Source: an uncultured Phycicoccus sp. (lineage in GTDB: Bacteria > Actinomycetota > Actinomycetes > Actinomycetales > Dermatophilaceae). From it: DNA of 64,000 bases. Position numbers and translations under genes: made by a program. The stretch's first letter is position 1, and the number at the start of each line of letters is the position of its first letter. Shown here piece after piece: positions 52,001 to 60,057 of the stretch. The notes below the pieces were generated by a model. It saw nothing but the letters and a program-made list of their open reading frames with translations, was not told the DNA's origin and made no database searches. The stretch is from the NCBI RefSeq assembly GCF_947495705.1, contig NZ_CANLZR010000004.1, forward strand, positions 266,846 through 330,845. Direction: 5' to 3'.

Positions 52001-52349
52001 CAGCCACGGCCACGAGGTGACCAGCGAGGCCGACGTCGCCGTCGCGTACGACAGCGCCGGGTTCGAGGGCCCGCTGAGCAAGGACGGCAAGAGCATCAAG
52101 AAGGGCTCGACCCTGCCGGTGAAGATCGCGTTCGCCGACTGCGACGGCACGGTCCCGACCGACCTGGACCCGACGCTCACGGTGACCCGTGGCGGCACCA
52201 CCGCGCTCACCGCGACGATGGCGCTGGTCGACGGCGTGTGGCAGTACAACCTGCGGACCGGCGACCTGCCGGGCACGGGGACGTTCACGGCAACCGTCAC
52301 GGTCCCGGGGACGGGGCAGACGCACGCGGTGACGTTCAGCCTGCGCTGA
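49020..52349 (+). CDS. ExeM/NucH-type extracellular endonuclease with LTD and PxKF domains
   Basis: A 1109-residue secreted nuclease. Signal peptide 1-35, then a lamin-tail-like domain (LFLSEYVEGSSFNKALEIYNGTG), an Ig-like region and an OB-like segment. The endonuclease/exonuclease/phosphatase domain lies at about 580-920: MNLLNYFNT, VIGVNEVENDGYG, ILLVGDYNSYAMETP and SDHDPVLVGL supply the metal and catalytic residues. A PKD-like domain (WGDGSEPTTQE, HTYADAGRYE) and a C-terminal PxKF domain (IKKGSTLPVKIAF) close it. ExeM-type enzymes degrade extracellular DNA for phosphate or biofilm release. The TGGAGGA box supports ATG 49020. Confidence 0.93.
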   Translation: MNRTPLRRLVGRVAVGALALAAPVALTPAPASAAAPTDLFLSEYVEGSSFNKALEIYNGTGASVDLAGGGYNVQVFFNGATTTTAVINLTGAVAPGDVRVVAHPSASATVLAQADQTSGNVNYNGDDAVVLRKGTTVLDVIGQVGFRPLTEWGSGLTSTSDNTLRRKATVCAGDTNGADTFDPAAEWDGFAVDTFDGLGAHTANCGAVEDEAPSVVSVTPADGGSATTAQSPVVTFSEGVALAADAVSLSCTTSGDVDVAVTGGPTEFTVDPVSDLADGETCTLTVAAAGVTDLDTNDPPNTMAADFSSTFGVTGACSAGYTPIYDIQGSGAAAAVTGAVATKGVVVADYEGPSPALRGFYLQDLQGDGDAATSDGIFVFNGSNDSVSEGDIVRVSGSAGEFQGQTQISTVTAIDECGTGAVAATEVTLPMASATDFEKYEGMLVAMPQTLSVTEHFQLGRFAQVTVSSGGRLQQPTNVVAPGAAANALQAQNNLNRLIIDDTLQNQNPDPIIWGRGGQPLSAENTLRGGDTVTDATGVMTYTWGGHFISPNNWRLRPLAQDAAGITFEAANPRPAAPEAVGGDVRVVGMNLLNYFNTLDNAPNACRGGVSGPPTGCRGANTAQELERQTAKTVAAIAKLDADVIGVNEVENDGYGADSALQTLVDAVNAEVGAGTYAVLDVDARTGQVDALGSDAIKVGAIYRPAAVSPVGDTAALNSVEFVNGGDASPKNRPSLAQAWKVNDTGGVFVTDVNHLKSKGSACETPDTGDGQGNCSVVRTNAVRTLLEWLDTDPTGTGDQDILLVGDYNSYAMETPMRTLEEGGFTNLVREFLGEDAYSYVFDGQWGSLDHALGSESILDQVTGVTDYHINSDEPSVLDYNTNFKSAGQIESLFAPDEFRVSDHDPVLVGLRPNSPPVVDASFDEAIVPCGPGNASLTVGIDERDAADTHTVTVDWGDGSEPTTQEVAAGTGSVSIGHTYADAGRYEATVSVVDSHGHEVTSEADVAVAYDSAGFEGPLSKDGKSIKKGSTLPVKIAFADCDGTVPTDLDPTLTVTRGGTTALTATMALVDGVWQYNLRTGDLPGTGTFTATVTVPGTGQTHAVTFSLR

Positions 52350-52354
52350 CCTGC

Positions 52355-52402
52355 GACGAGGCCCCCGGGTCGTGGCACCTGCCACGACCCGGGGGCCTCG
52401 TC
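52355..52402. terminator. Bidirectional terminator with 23-bp arms
   Basis: Arms 52355-52377 and 52380-52402 are perfectly complementary with a two-base centre. It lies between two convergent genes. Confidence 0.9.
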
Positions 52403-52429
52403 ATGTCGCCTGGTGATGCAGCCCGCGGG

Positions 52430-53902
52430 TCAGCGGGAGCGCTGCGGCCGGGTGCCCTCGGAGAAGGTCGCCGCCGACCGCACCGAGGTGCCGGAGCCGG
52501 AGCCGGGGCCCCGCCCGCCACGTCGACCGGAGCCGCCGGCACCGCTGCCCGAACCGCGGCGCGGCTGGGCCGGACCGCTGCCGGAGCGACCCTCGCTGCG
52601 CGGTCCGCGCGAACGGCGCGGGCCGCCTGCACGGGGGGCGCCACCGGCCGCGGCCTGGCCGCGGCCGCCACTGCGGCGACCGCCGCCACCCTGACCGGAG
52701 GACTCCGGACGCGCGCCGACGAAGGCGCCCTCGAGGGCCCGCACGCCCGGGGCGAGCTCGCTGAGCACCGGGTGCTCGGCGTGCGCACGGGTGATGGTCG
52801 GCTTGATGCCGGCCTTGCGGGTCAGGTCGCGCACGTCGCGGACCTGCTCGTCGGTCATCAGGGTGACCACGGTGCCCGACGCGCCGGCGCGGGCCGTGCG
52901 CCCGGAGCGGTGCAGGTACGCCTTGTGCTCGACCGGCGGGTCGGCGTGGATGACGAGGTTGACGTCGTCGACGTGGATGCCGCGGGCCGCGATGTCGGTC
53001 GCGACGAGGGTCTTGGCAGCGCCACTGTGGAAGGCGTCCATCATCCGGGTGCGGGCACCCTGGCTGAGGTTGCCGTGCAGCTCGACCGCCGGGACCCCGG
53101 CGTCGTTGAGCTGGCGGGCGATCCGCTTGGCCCGGTGCTTGGTCCGGGTGAACACGATGGTGCGGCCCGGGGCCGAGGTGAGGTCGAGCAGCACCGGCAG
53201 GTGCGCCGTGGACGAGATGTGCAGGACGTGGTGCGACATGGCGGCGACCGGCGACTGCGCCGAGTCGGCCTCGTGGGTCACCGGCTGCTGGAGGTAGCGC
53301 TTCGCGAGGACGCCGATGCCGGCGTCGAGGGTGGCGGAGAACAGCATCCGCTGCCCGTTCGGCGGGGTGGCGTCGAGCAGGCGGCGGACCTGGGGCAGGA
53401 AGCCGAGGTCGGCCATGTGGTCGGCCTCGTCGATGACGGTGACCTCGACGCCGGACAGGGACACGTGGCCCTGGCCGATGAGGTCCTCGAGCCGGCCCGG
53501 GCAGGCGACGACGATGTCGACGCCGCGACGCAGCGCCGAGACCTGCGGGCCCTGGCCGACGCCGCCGAAGACGGTGCGGGAGGTGAGTCCGAGCCCGGCC
53601 GCCAGCGGGGCCATCGCCTCGTCGATCTGGGTGGCGAGCTCGCGGGTCGGAGCGAGGATGAGGGCGCGCGGGCGCTTCGGGGTGCGCGGCTTGCCGCTCG
53701 TTGCGAGCCGGGCGAGCAGGGGCAGGAGGAACGCGACCGTCTTGCCGGAGCCGGTGCGTCCCCGGCCGAGCACGTCCCGGCCCGCGAGGGCGTCGGGCAG
53801 CGTGGCGGCCTGGATGGGGGTGGGCGTCGTGATCCCGCCGGAGGCGAGGACGTCGACGAGGACGGTGGGCACGCCGAGCGCGCCGAAGGTGTCAGTGGAC
53901 AC
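52430..53902 (-). CDS. DEAD-box RNA helicase (RhlE-like)
   Basis: A 490-residue ATP-dependent RNA helicase with the full motif set: Q-motif TPTPIQ, motif I GRTGSGKT, Ia PTRELATQ, II DEAD in VIDEADHM, III SAT, then TDIAARGIH and HRSGRTARAG in the second RecA domain (to about 370). The last 110 residues are Gly/Arg/Ser-rich (RGG-like) and would bind RNA. Typical roles are ribosome assembly and cold adaptation. GTG 53902 has GGAG about nine bases upstream. The ~220-bp region before it holds no recognised gene and could be a long 5' leader. Confidence 0.94.
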   Translation of the reverse strand: MSTDTFGALGVPTVLVDVLASGGITTPTPIQAATLPDALAGRDVLGRGRTGSGKTVAFLLPLLARLATSGKPRTPKRPRALILAPTRELATQIDEAMAPLAAGLGLTSRTVFGGVGQGPQVSALRRGVDIVVACPGRLEDLIGQGHVSLSGVEVTVIDEADHMADLGFLPQVRRLLDATPPNGQRMLFSATLDAGIGVLAKRYLQQPVTHEADSAQSPVAAMSHHVLHISSTAHLPVLLDLTSAPGRTIVFTRTKHRAKRIARQLNDAGVPAVELHGNLSQGARTRMMDAFHSGAAKTLVATDIAARGIHVDDVNLVIHADPPVEHKAYLHRSGRTARAGASGTVVTLMTDEQVRDVRDLTRKAGIKPTITRAHAEHPVLSELAPGVRALEGAFVGARPESSGQGGGGRRSGGRGQAAAGGAPRAGGPRRSRGPRSEGRSGSGPAQPRRGSGSGAGGSGRRGGRGPGSGSGTSVRSAATFSEGTRPQRSR

Positions 53903-54124
53903 GGAGAGGACTCCAAGTGGTGGGGTGTCGACGCGGCAGCACTGCCGTCGGCGACATCGGGTGGATGTTCTGCCGGGCGGGGCTCTTGGGGCCGCGGCGC
54001 CGTGCGGACCAGGTCCGGCACGAAGGCATCGACATCAAAGAAGAAGGGCCCGAGGCAGAACTGGGCGGGCCACTGCGTCCATCCTACGGGCATTCTGGGG
54101 CGCCGGTGACCATTCGGGTCTGCG

Positions 54125-55075
54125 TCAACCGGATTGCTGGCTGAACGAGGCGTCCGGGAGGTGCGCCGCGCCGATGGCGCCGGACCACTCCCCGAGCCCG
54201 GACCGGACGACGTCGACGCCGTCGGGGTCGGGCAGGCGCTCGGCCAGCGCGACGTGGAGGGGGTCGAGCAGGACCGGCCCGGCCTCGGCCATCCCGCCGC
54301 CGATGACGACGAGCCGCGTCCCGGCGGTCGCGACGACCGGGGCGATGGCGCCGGCGAGGGCCGCGATGGCCTCGGCCCACACCTCCTGGGCGAGGGGGTC
54401 CCCCGCGGCCACGGCCTCCGCCACGGTGCGGGCGTCGCCCTCGCGGCCGGCGGCCCGCCAGCGCTTCCCCACCGCCGTCGCCCCGGCGACGGCCTCCAGG
54501 CAGCCGCGTCCACCGCAGCCACACACTGGGCCGTTGGGGGCGACCCGCACATGCCCGAGCTCACCGGTCCACGTCGTGCCACGCACCACCCGGCCCGCCG
54601 TCATGAGGGCAGCGGCTAGGCCGGTGCCCAGGGGGACGAAAAGGACGTCGGCGACGCCGACGGCCGCCCCGAGCAGGTGCTCCCCCAGCAGGCCCGCCCG
54701 GACGTCGTGGCCGAGCACGACCCGGGCGTCAACGTGCCCGGCGAGCACCGCGGGCACGTCGAGGTCTCGCCAGCCGAGGTTGGCCGACCACGCGGCGCGC
54801 CCCTGCTCCTCGTCGACGAGCCCGGGGACGACGACGCCGACCCGCTCGGGGACGGTTTGGGCCGGCAGGTCTGCGGCCGTCATCAGCCTGGCGAGGACGC
54901 CGGCGACGGTCGGGCCCATCGTCGAGGCGACGTCGGACGGAGTGGGCTCCAGGTGCCGGGCGCGCACCGTCCCTCCGTCGAGGACGACGGCCTTGATGCG
55001 CGTGCCGCCGATGTCGACGCCGACCCGCAGGCGACGGAGGTCGCGGTCGGCGGCGACCGGGCCGGAGAGCGACAC
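54125..55075 (-). CDS. ROK-family sugar kinase
   Basis: A 316-residue kinase that phosphorylates glucose, GlcNAc or a related sugar. The ATP site GVDIGGTRIKAV, the catalytic-type region NLGWRDLD and GHDVRAGLLGE, and the ROK zinc motif CGCGGRGCLEAVAG are all clear; LGTGLAAAL is phosphate 2. No HTH is fused, so it is an enzyme rather than a repressor. GTG 55075 has AAAGGGAG upstream. It is divergent from a DeoR regulator and near nagA and an ABC importer, which suggests GlcNAc or a similar amino sugar as substrate. Confidence 0.92.
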   Translation of the reverse strand: MSLSGPVAADRDLRRLRVGVDIGGTRIKAVVLDGGTVRARHLEPTPSDVASTMGPTVAGVLARLMTAADLPAQTVPERVGVVVPGLVDEEQGRAAWSANLGWRDLDVPAVLAGHVDARVVLGHDVRAGLLGEHLLGAAVGVADVLFVPLGTGLAAALMTAGRVVRGTTWTGELGHVRVAPNGPVCGCGGRGCLEAVAGATAVGKRWRAAGREGDARTVAEAVAAGDPLAQEVWAEAIAALAGAIAPVVATAGTRLVVIGGGMAEAGPVLLDPLHVALAERLPDPDGVDVVRSGLGEWSGAIGAAHLPDASFSQQSG

Positions 55076-55160
55076 GGGCTCCCTTTCTCGACATGCGCGA
55101 TAACGACGGATTCGGGGGTCGATCGAGCATAGACGCACTGTCCGCGCGCACCGCCGCGTC

Positions 55161-55166
55161 TACGAT
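55161..55166 (+). promoter_or_regulatory. -10 element of leaderless DeoR gene promoter
   Basis: TACGAT is followed by GCCGGG and ATG 55173, an exact six-base spacing. Confidence 0.6.
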
Positions 55167-55172
55167 GCCGGG

Positions 55173-55982
55173 ATGGACGCCGACGCTGACGCGGCCCGCA
55201 CCCCGGCCGGCCGGTGGGCGGCGGTGCTCGACCTCCTCGCGACGCAGGGGCGGCTGTCGGTGTCGGAGACCGCCGCCCAGCTCGGCGTCTCGGAGGCGAC
55301 CGTCCGACGCGACTTCGCCGAGCTCGCCCGGCGCCAGCTCGTCACGCGCCACCACGGCGGTGTCGTGGCCACGTCCGTCGCCTACGAGCTGCCGTACCGC
55401 TACCGCTCGAGCCAGGGCGACGACGGCCTCGAGCGGGTCGCGGCCCGGGCGGCCGCCCTGGTGCGGCGAGGGGACGTCGTCGTCCTCAACGGAGGGACGA
55501 CGACGACGGCGACGGCCCGGGCTCTGACCGCGCGGGAGGATCTGGCCGGCGACGGCACCGCGCAGGCCTTCACCGTCGTGACGAACGCCCTGAACATCGC
55601 CGCCGAGGTCGTCCTGCGACCGCACGTCCAGTGTGTGTCGCTCGGCGGGGTCGCCCGCCCGGAGTCCTACGAGGTCAGCGGCCCGCTGGCGGCCCAGATC
55701 GTGGCCCAGCTGTGGTTCGACATCGCGATCGTCGGGGTCGACGGGCTGTCCGCGGCCGAGGGCGCCACCTGCCGGTACGAGGACGAGGCCGCGATCGTCC
55801 GGGCGATGATCGAGCGGTCGCGCCGCGTCGTCGTCGTCGCGGCGGGCGCGAAGCTGGGCCGGCGCACCTTCGCGGCGATCTGCCCGGCCGAGCGCGTCGA
55901 CCGCCTCGTCACGACGGCACCCGACGACGACGAGCAGGTCAGCGAGCTGCGGGCGGCCGGCGTGGAGGTCGACTGCGTCTGA
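55173..55982 (+). CDS. DeoR/GlpR-family transcriptional regulator
   Basis: A 269-residue sugar-sensing repressor. The N-terminal HTH (about 15-65) includes LSVSETAAQLGVSEATVRRDFAEL, the DeoR signature with the recognition helix; RHHGG is the wing. The DeoRC ligand domain carries VVLNGGTTTTATARAL, VTNALNIA, GVDGLSAAEGATC and VAAGAKLGRRTFA, which bind phosphorylated sugars such as fructose- or GlcN-phosphates. It lies between the divergent ROK kinase and the ABC operon and most likely controls both. The dyad at 56087-56116 is a candidate operator. Confidence 0.93.
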   Translation: MDADADAARTPAGRWAAVLDLLATQGRLSVSETAAQLGVSEATVRRDFAELARRQLVTRHHGGVVATSVAYELPYRYRSSQGDDGLERVAARAAALVRRGDVVVLNGGTTTTATARALTAREDLAGDGTAQAFTVVTNALNIAAEVVLRPHVQCVSLGGVARPESYEVSGPLAAQIVAQLWFDIAIVGVDGLSAAEGATCRYEDEAAIVRAMIERSRRVVVVAAGAKLGRRTFAAICPAERVDRLVTTAPDDDEQVSELRAAGVEVDCV

Positions 55983-56086
55983 GTCCCGGGCTCCGCTGAC
56001 GTCGCCTGCACCGGAAGCCCCGCACGCCCGTCCCAGATGCCACGGTGGTCGCACGCAAGGCCCTGGGGGCGGAGCGGTTGCGCGTT

Positions 56087-56116
56087 TGTGATCAACACTT
56101 GCTTGACCCGATCACA
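56087..56116. promoter_or_regulatory. Candidate operator/promoter of ABC sugar operon
   Basis: TGTGATC (56087) and GATCACA (56110) form a perfect inverted repeat with 16 bases between. TACTGT at 56133 could be -10. A repressor at the dyad would cover the -35 region. Confidence 0.5.
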
Positions 56117-56229
56117 TACGAGCGTCACCCTGTACTGTGACCGACGGATGGCCCGCCGGCGTCACCACCGACGTCGACGACACCGATGGCACCCATGCCG
56201 GCACGGCCGGCTTCTCGACGAGGAGAACG

Positions 56230-57489
56230 ATGAGCACGACGCGACGACACACGATGCTGGCCGGGGTCGTGGCCACGGGGGCCCTGGTCCTCACGGCCTG
56301 CGGCGGGGGCACCGGCGCCGGCCAGGCCGAGGGCGGCGGGGACGACGCAGAGAAGGTGACGACCATCAGCCTCATGGCCGCCGAGTACTCCAAGGACAAC
56401 ACCAAGGCGTTCTGGGACGCCTTCGCGCAGGAGTACAACAGCAAGTACGGCTACACCCTCGACGTCAACGTCGTGAGCTGGGACAACATCGACCAGCAGT
56501 CCTCGACGATGATCCAGAACAACCAGCCGCCGGACATCCTCAACCTCAACGCGTACGCGAGCTACGCCAAGGACGGGCTGCTCTACGACTCCGACCAGGT
56601 GCTGCCGTCGGAGGTCAAGTCCGACATCCTCCCGACCTTCGTCCAGTACGGCACCTACGAGGGCAAGTTCTACGGGTTCCCCGACCTCAGCAGCGCCCGC
56701 GCGCTGTTCTACAACGAGGACCTCTTCGAGAAGGCCGGCGTCAGCGGGCCCCCGACGACGTGGGACGAGCTGGCCGAGGCCGCGAAGAAGGTCAAGGACG
56801 CCACCGGCGACGTCGGCTACGCGATGCCGCTCGGGCCCGAGGAGTCCCAGGGCGAGTTCTCGATGTGGCTGTTCAACAACGGCGGCGACTGGAAGTCCGA
56901 CGGCACCTGGGCCATCAACTCCGACGCGAACGTCGAGACGCTGACCTTCATGAACAAGCTGGCCGACGACGGCCTCACCCAGAACAACCCGGCGCGCACC
57001 AACCGCGCCGACGCCTTCGACCTCTTCAAGTCGGGCAAGGCGGGCATGGTCGTCGGGTTCTCCCCGCTGGCCGGGGCCCTCGACGAGGACGGCTCCGTCA
57101 AGTACGGCGTCGCGCCATTCCCGACCAACGACGGCTCCGAGAGCAAGACCTTCGGTGTCACGGACTACCTCATGGCGTTCAAGAAGCCGGGCAACGAGGA
57201 CGCGGTCAAGGCGTTCTACGAGCTCTACTACTCGAAGGAGCAGATCAACACCTTCATCGAGAAGGAGGGCTTCCTCCCGGTGACGCAGTCCGGGCTCGAG
57301 TACTTCCAGAAGGACCCGAAGCTCGCGGTCTACCTCGAGACCCTGCCGAACGCGCGGCTCACCCCGACCGACGACCCGACGTGGGACAAGGTCAAGCTCG
57401 CCGTCCAGCAGAACCTCGGCGCGGCGATGTCGGGTGACCCCCAGGAGACGCTCGACAAGCTGCAGCAGACCGCCGAGTCGCAGGGCTGA
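56230..57489 (+). CDS. ABC sugar transporter solute-binding lipoprotein
   Basis: A 419-residue family-1 solute-binding lipoprotein. The signal sequence ends in a lipobox, LVLTAC, with Cys at about residue 22, so the protein is membrane-anchored outside. The mature fold fits CUT1 sugar-binding proteins (WDNIDQQSSTMIQNNQPPDIL, YNEDLFEKAG, DELAEAAKKVKDATG, GKAGMVVGFSPLAG). It should deliver an oligosaccharide or amino sugar to the two permeases downstream. ATG 56230 has GAGGAG four to five bases upstream; the frame is open from 56137, but that part lacks a signal peptide. Confidence 0.94.
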   Translation: MSTTRRHTMLAGVVATGALVLTACGGGTGAGQAEGGGDDAEKVTTISLMAAEYSKDNTKAFWDAFAQEYNSKYGYTLDVNVVSWDNIDQQSSTMIQNNQPPDILNLNAYASYAKDGLLYDSDQVLPSEVKSDILPTFVQYGTYEGKFYGFPDLSSARALFYNEDLFEKAGVSGPPTTWDELAEAAKKVKDATGDVGYAMPLGPEESQGEFSMWLFNNGGDWKSDGTWAINSDANVETLTFMNKLADDGLTQNNPARTNRADAFDLFKSGKAGMVVGFSPLAGALDEDGSVKYGVAPFPTNDGSESKTFGVTDYLMAFKKPGNEDAVKAFYELYYSKEQINTFIEKEGFLPVTQSGLEYFQKDPKLAVYLETLPNARLTPTDDPTWDKVKLAVQQNLGAAMSGDPQETLDKLQQTAESQG

Positions 57490-57490
57490 C

Positions 57491-58462
57491 ATGACGACCA
57501 CCGACGACGTCTCGGCGCCGTCGGCCCGGTCGACCACCGGGGCGCCGCCCGCGCGTAGGCGCAGGCGGCGCTCCGGGGTCGGGCAGGTCAGCGGTCCGAT
57601 CGCCCTGCTGTGGCTCGCCCCGGCGGTCGCGCTCATCGTCGGGGTGGTCATGTTCCCCGCCGTCATGCTATTCCGGGCCTCGCGCTCGGAGTACTCGATC
57701 ACCGGGCTCTACCGGGGCAGCGCCGGCTGGGACAACTACGCGAAGGTCCTGAGCTACCCCGACCTGCCGGTCGTCCTGAAGAACACCGTCGTGTGGGTGT
57801 TCGTCGTCGTCGGCCTGACCATCGTCATCTCGCTCGCCCTCGCCCAGCTGCTCGTCAAGGACTTCCCCGGACGTCGCTACGTCCGGTGGGCCGTCATCGT
57901 CCCCTGGGCCGCCTCGCTCGTCATCACGAGCCAGCTGTTCGTCCTGCTGTATGACTACAACTACGGGCTCGTCAACCACGTGCTGACGACGCTGAACATC
58001 ATCGACACCCCCATCTCGTTCCTCGGCGACGACCGGTTCACGATGGCGTCGATGATCGTCGTCGGTGTCTTCGTGTCGCTGCCGTTCACGATCTTCGTGT
58101 TCATCGCGGGCCTCAACGCCATCCCGGAGGACGTCATGGAGGCGGCGGAGGTCGACGGCGCGTCGCCCTGGCAGCGGTGGCGCCAGATCACCCTTCCGCT
58201 GCTGCGGCCCGCCCTGCTCATCGCGACCGTGCTGAACACCATCTACGTGTTCAACAGCTTCCCGATCATCTACACCCTCAACGACCGCAACCCCGGGTTC
58301 ACCCACGACACCCTCATCACCTTCATGTACAAGCTCGCCTTCAAGAGCCAGGAGAAGGACATCGGGATGTCCGCAGCGACCGGCATCATCAACGTCCTCG
58401 TGATCCTCGTCGTCGTGCTCGTCTACCTCAAGGTCGTCAACTGGCGGGAGGAGACGAAATGA
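57491..58462 (+). CDS. ABC sugar transporter permease, first subunit
   Basis: A 323-residue CUT1-type permease (MalF-like) with six membrane helices after an Arg-rich N-terminus. The EAA loop reads EAAEVDGASPWQRWRQITLPLL, which contacts the ATPase. It forms the channel with the following permease. ATG 57491 starts two bases after the binding-protein stop. The ATG of the second permease overlaps its end by 4 bp, so the genes form one operon. Confidence 0.95.
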   Translation: MTTTDDVSAPSARSTTGAPPARRRRRRSGVGQVSGPIALLWLAPAVALIVGVVMFPAVMLFRASRSEYSITGLYRGSAGWDNYAKVLSYPDLPVVLKNTVVWVFVVVGLTIVISLALAQLLVKDFPGRRYVRWAVIVPWAASLVITSQLFVLLYDYNYGLVNHVLTTLNIIDTPISFLGDDRFTMASMIVVGVFVSLPFTIFVFIAGLNAIPEDVMEAAEVDGASPWQRWRQITLPLLRPALLIATVLNTIYVFNSFPIIYTLNDRNPGFTHDTLITFMYKLAFKSQEKDIGMSAATGIINVLVILVVVLVYLKVVNWREETK

Positions 58463-59283
58463 CCAAGACCCGCCGGCCCCGGCTCGTCACGTTCACGGCG
58501 GCGGTCGTCGCCCTCGTCTTCCTCGCGCCCTACGTCGTCATGGTGCTCGACAGCCTCCGCACGAGCACCGACGTCAAGACGACCCCGCCGTCGTTCCTGC
58601 CGCGGGTGTGGCAGTGGGACACGTACCTCACGGTGATGTCCGACGGCCGGTTCCCGTACTGGCTGCTCACCTCGGTCATCGTCTCGCTCGGGGCGACCGC
58701 GGTCGTCGTCCTCGTCGCGATCCCCGCGGCCTTCATGACGGCCCGGCACCGCTTCCCCGGGCGGGGGATCTTCCTGCTCGTCGTCCTCATCACCCAGATG
58801 TTCGCGCCGACGTCGCTGGTCGTCGGCCTGTACCGGCAGTTCTTCGAGCTGAACATGATCAACACGTACGGGGCGCTCATCATCACGAACGCCGCCTTCA
58901 ACCTCGCGTTCGCGGTGTGGATCCTGCACGGGTTCTTCTCCTCGATCCCGCTCGAGGTCGAGGAGGCGGCGGCGCTGGACGGGGTCGGCCGGCTCGGGAT
59001 GCTGCGCCGGATCATGCTGCCGCTGACCCTGCCGGGGCTCGTCACCGCGACGATCTTCACGTTCATCGCGGCGTGGAACGAGTACGTCGTCGCGCTGACC
59101 CTGATGATCGACGACGAAAAGAAGCCGCTCACCGTGGGCTTCCGCTCGTACGTGACGGGCTACGAGCAGAACTGGGACCAGCTGTTCGCCGCGTCCGTCA
59201 TCGCCGTCGTCCCGGTCGTCATCCTCTTCGCGTTCATCGAGAAGCACCTCGTCGGAGGGCTCACGGCCGGCTCGGTCAAGTAG
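58459..59283 (+). CDS. ABC sugar transporter permease, second subunit
   Basis: A 274-residue MalG-like permease with six membrane helices. The EAA loop is EEAAALDGVGRLGMLRRIMLPLTLPG. Together with the first permease it moves the sugar into the cell. No ATPase gene follows, so an MsiK-type shared ATPase encoded elsewhere must energise it. ATG 58459 overlaps the preceding stop (ATGA). The last 8 bp overlap the convergent M50 peptidase gene. Confidence 0.95.
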   Translation: MTKTRRPRLVTFTAAVVALVFLAPYVVMVLDSLRTSTDVKTTPPSFLPRVWQWDTYLTVMSDGRFPYWLLTSVIVSLGATAVVVLVAIPAAFMTARHRFPGRGIFLLVVLITQMFAPTSLVVGLYRQFFELNMINTYGALIITNAAFNLAFAVWILHGFFSSIPLEVEEAAALDGVGRLGMLRRIMLPLTLPGLVTATIFTFIAAWNEYVVALTLMIDDEKKPLTVGFRSYVTGYEQNWDQLFAASVIAVVPVVILFAFIEKHLVGGLTAGSVK

Positions 59284-59983
59284 CGCCGGCGGCGCGGGCC
59301 GCCAGGACGACGTCGGCGACGAGCCAGGTCGCGGCGGCGCAGACGACCGCGAAGGTCACCAGCCACAGGGCGCCCGGGACCCGGGTCAGCCGGGCGAGGA
59401 CCGCTGCGTCGCTGCCCCCGTCCCGGCTCGCCGTGACCGCGCCGAGGTGCCGCCAGGCGCCGACGACGAGGACGATCCCGACGCCGACGAGGACCTGCGC
59501 CCGGGCGAGCTGGGTGCCGTCCCACCAGAGCCAGGCCGTCGCCCCGCCGACCGCGAGCACGACGACGGCGGTGAGCACCGAGCGGGCCCGGACGAGGGCG
59601 GCAACCAGGACGACGACGACGGCCGCCAGGACGGCGCCGCCCCAGCCGTGCGCCCCGAGCCACACCGCCGCCGCTCCGGCCACCGCCGGCGCCGGGTAGC
59701 CGGCCCACGTCGTCGCGACCCGGCCGAACCCGCGCGGCGGGCCGACCGTCACGGCATGCCCGGACATGTCGCCGCGCAGCACGAACCCGGTGAACCGGCG
59801 GCCGGCGACGATGCCGACGGCCGCGTGGCCGAGCTCGTGGACGAGGGTGACTCCGAGCCGCAGCACCGACCAGAGGGGCCGCACCCCGACGACGACGACC
59901 GCCGCGCCGAGGACCACGAGCAGCGGGGTCCCCGACAGCACGACGTCACCGGCCGGCCGGACCCGGTCCCACACCTCGTCCAT
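59276..59983 (-). CDS. M50-type integral membrane metallopeptidase
   Basis: A 235-residue membrane protein with the zinc motif HELGH (in TLVHELGHAAVGIV) near residue 50 and five to six helices. The distal region with RGDMSGHAV resembles small M50/YmfB-like actinobacterial peptidases, which lack a PDZ domain. The substrate is unknown. I use ATG 59983; GTG 59992 and 59998 lie just upstream, near a TACGGT hexamer, and could be used. It lies inside the amino-sugar locus on the opposite strand and looks functionally unrelated. Confidence 0.87.
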   Translation of the reverse strand: MDEVWDRVRPAGDVVLSGTPLLVVLGAAVVVVGVRPLWSVLRLGVTLVHELGHAAVGIVAGRRFTGFVLRGDMSGHAVTVGPPRGFGRVATTWAGYPAPAVAGAAAVWLGAHGWGGAVLAAVVVVLVAALVRARSVLTAVVVLAVGGATAWLWWDGTQLARAQVLVGVGIVLVVGAWRHLGAVTASRDGGSDAAVLARLTRVPGALWLVTFAVVCAAATWLVADVVLAARAAGAT

Positions 59984-60043
59984 GACATCCACGAGCACCG
60001 GACCGTAGCCCGGCGACCTGTGCGGCGTGCCACCGGGAGGGGG

Positions 60044-60049
60044 TAGCGT
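60044..60049 (+). promoter_or_regulatory. -10 element of leaderless nagA promoter
   Basis: TAGCGT lies eight bases before GTG 60058. Confidence 0.5.
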
Positions 60050-60057
60050 CGGTCGGC

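Noticed and set aside
50834..54109. Large plus-strand frame across the nuclease, terminator and helicase
   Set aside because: It runs out of frame through the NucH domain and through a 23-bp terminator, and opposite the helicase.
53903..54124. Small gene or leader peptide upstream of the DEAD-box helicase
   Set aside because: Short minus-strand frames exist, but none has both a ribosome site and a credible sequence; it is probably an untranslated leader.
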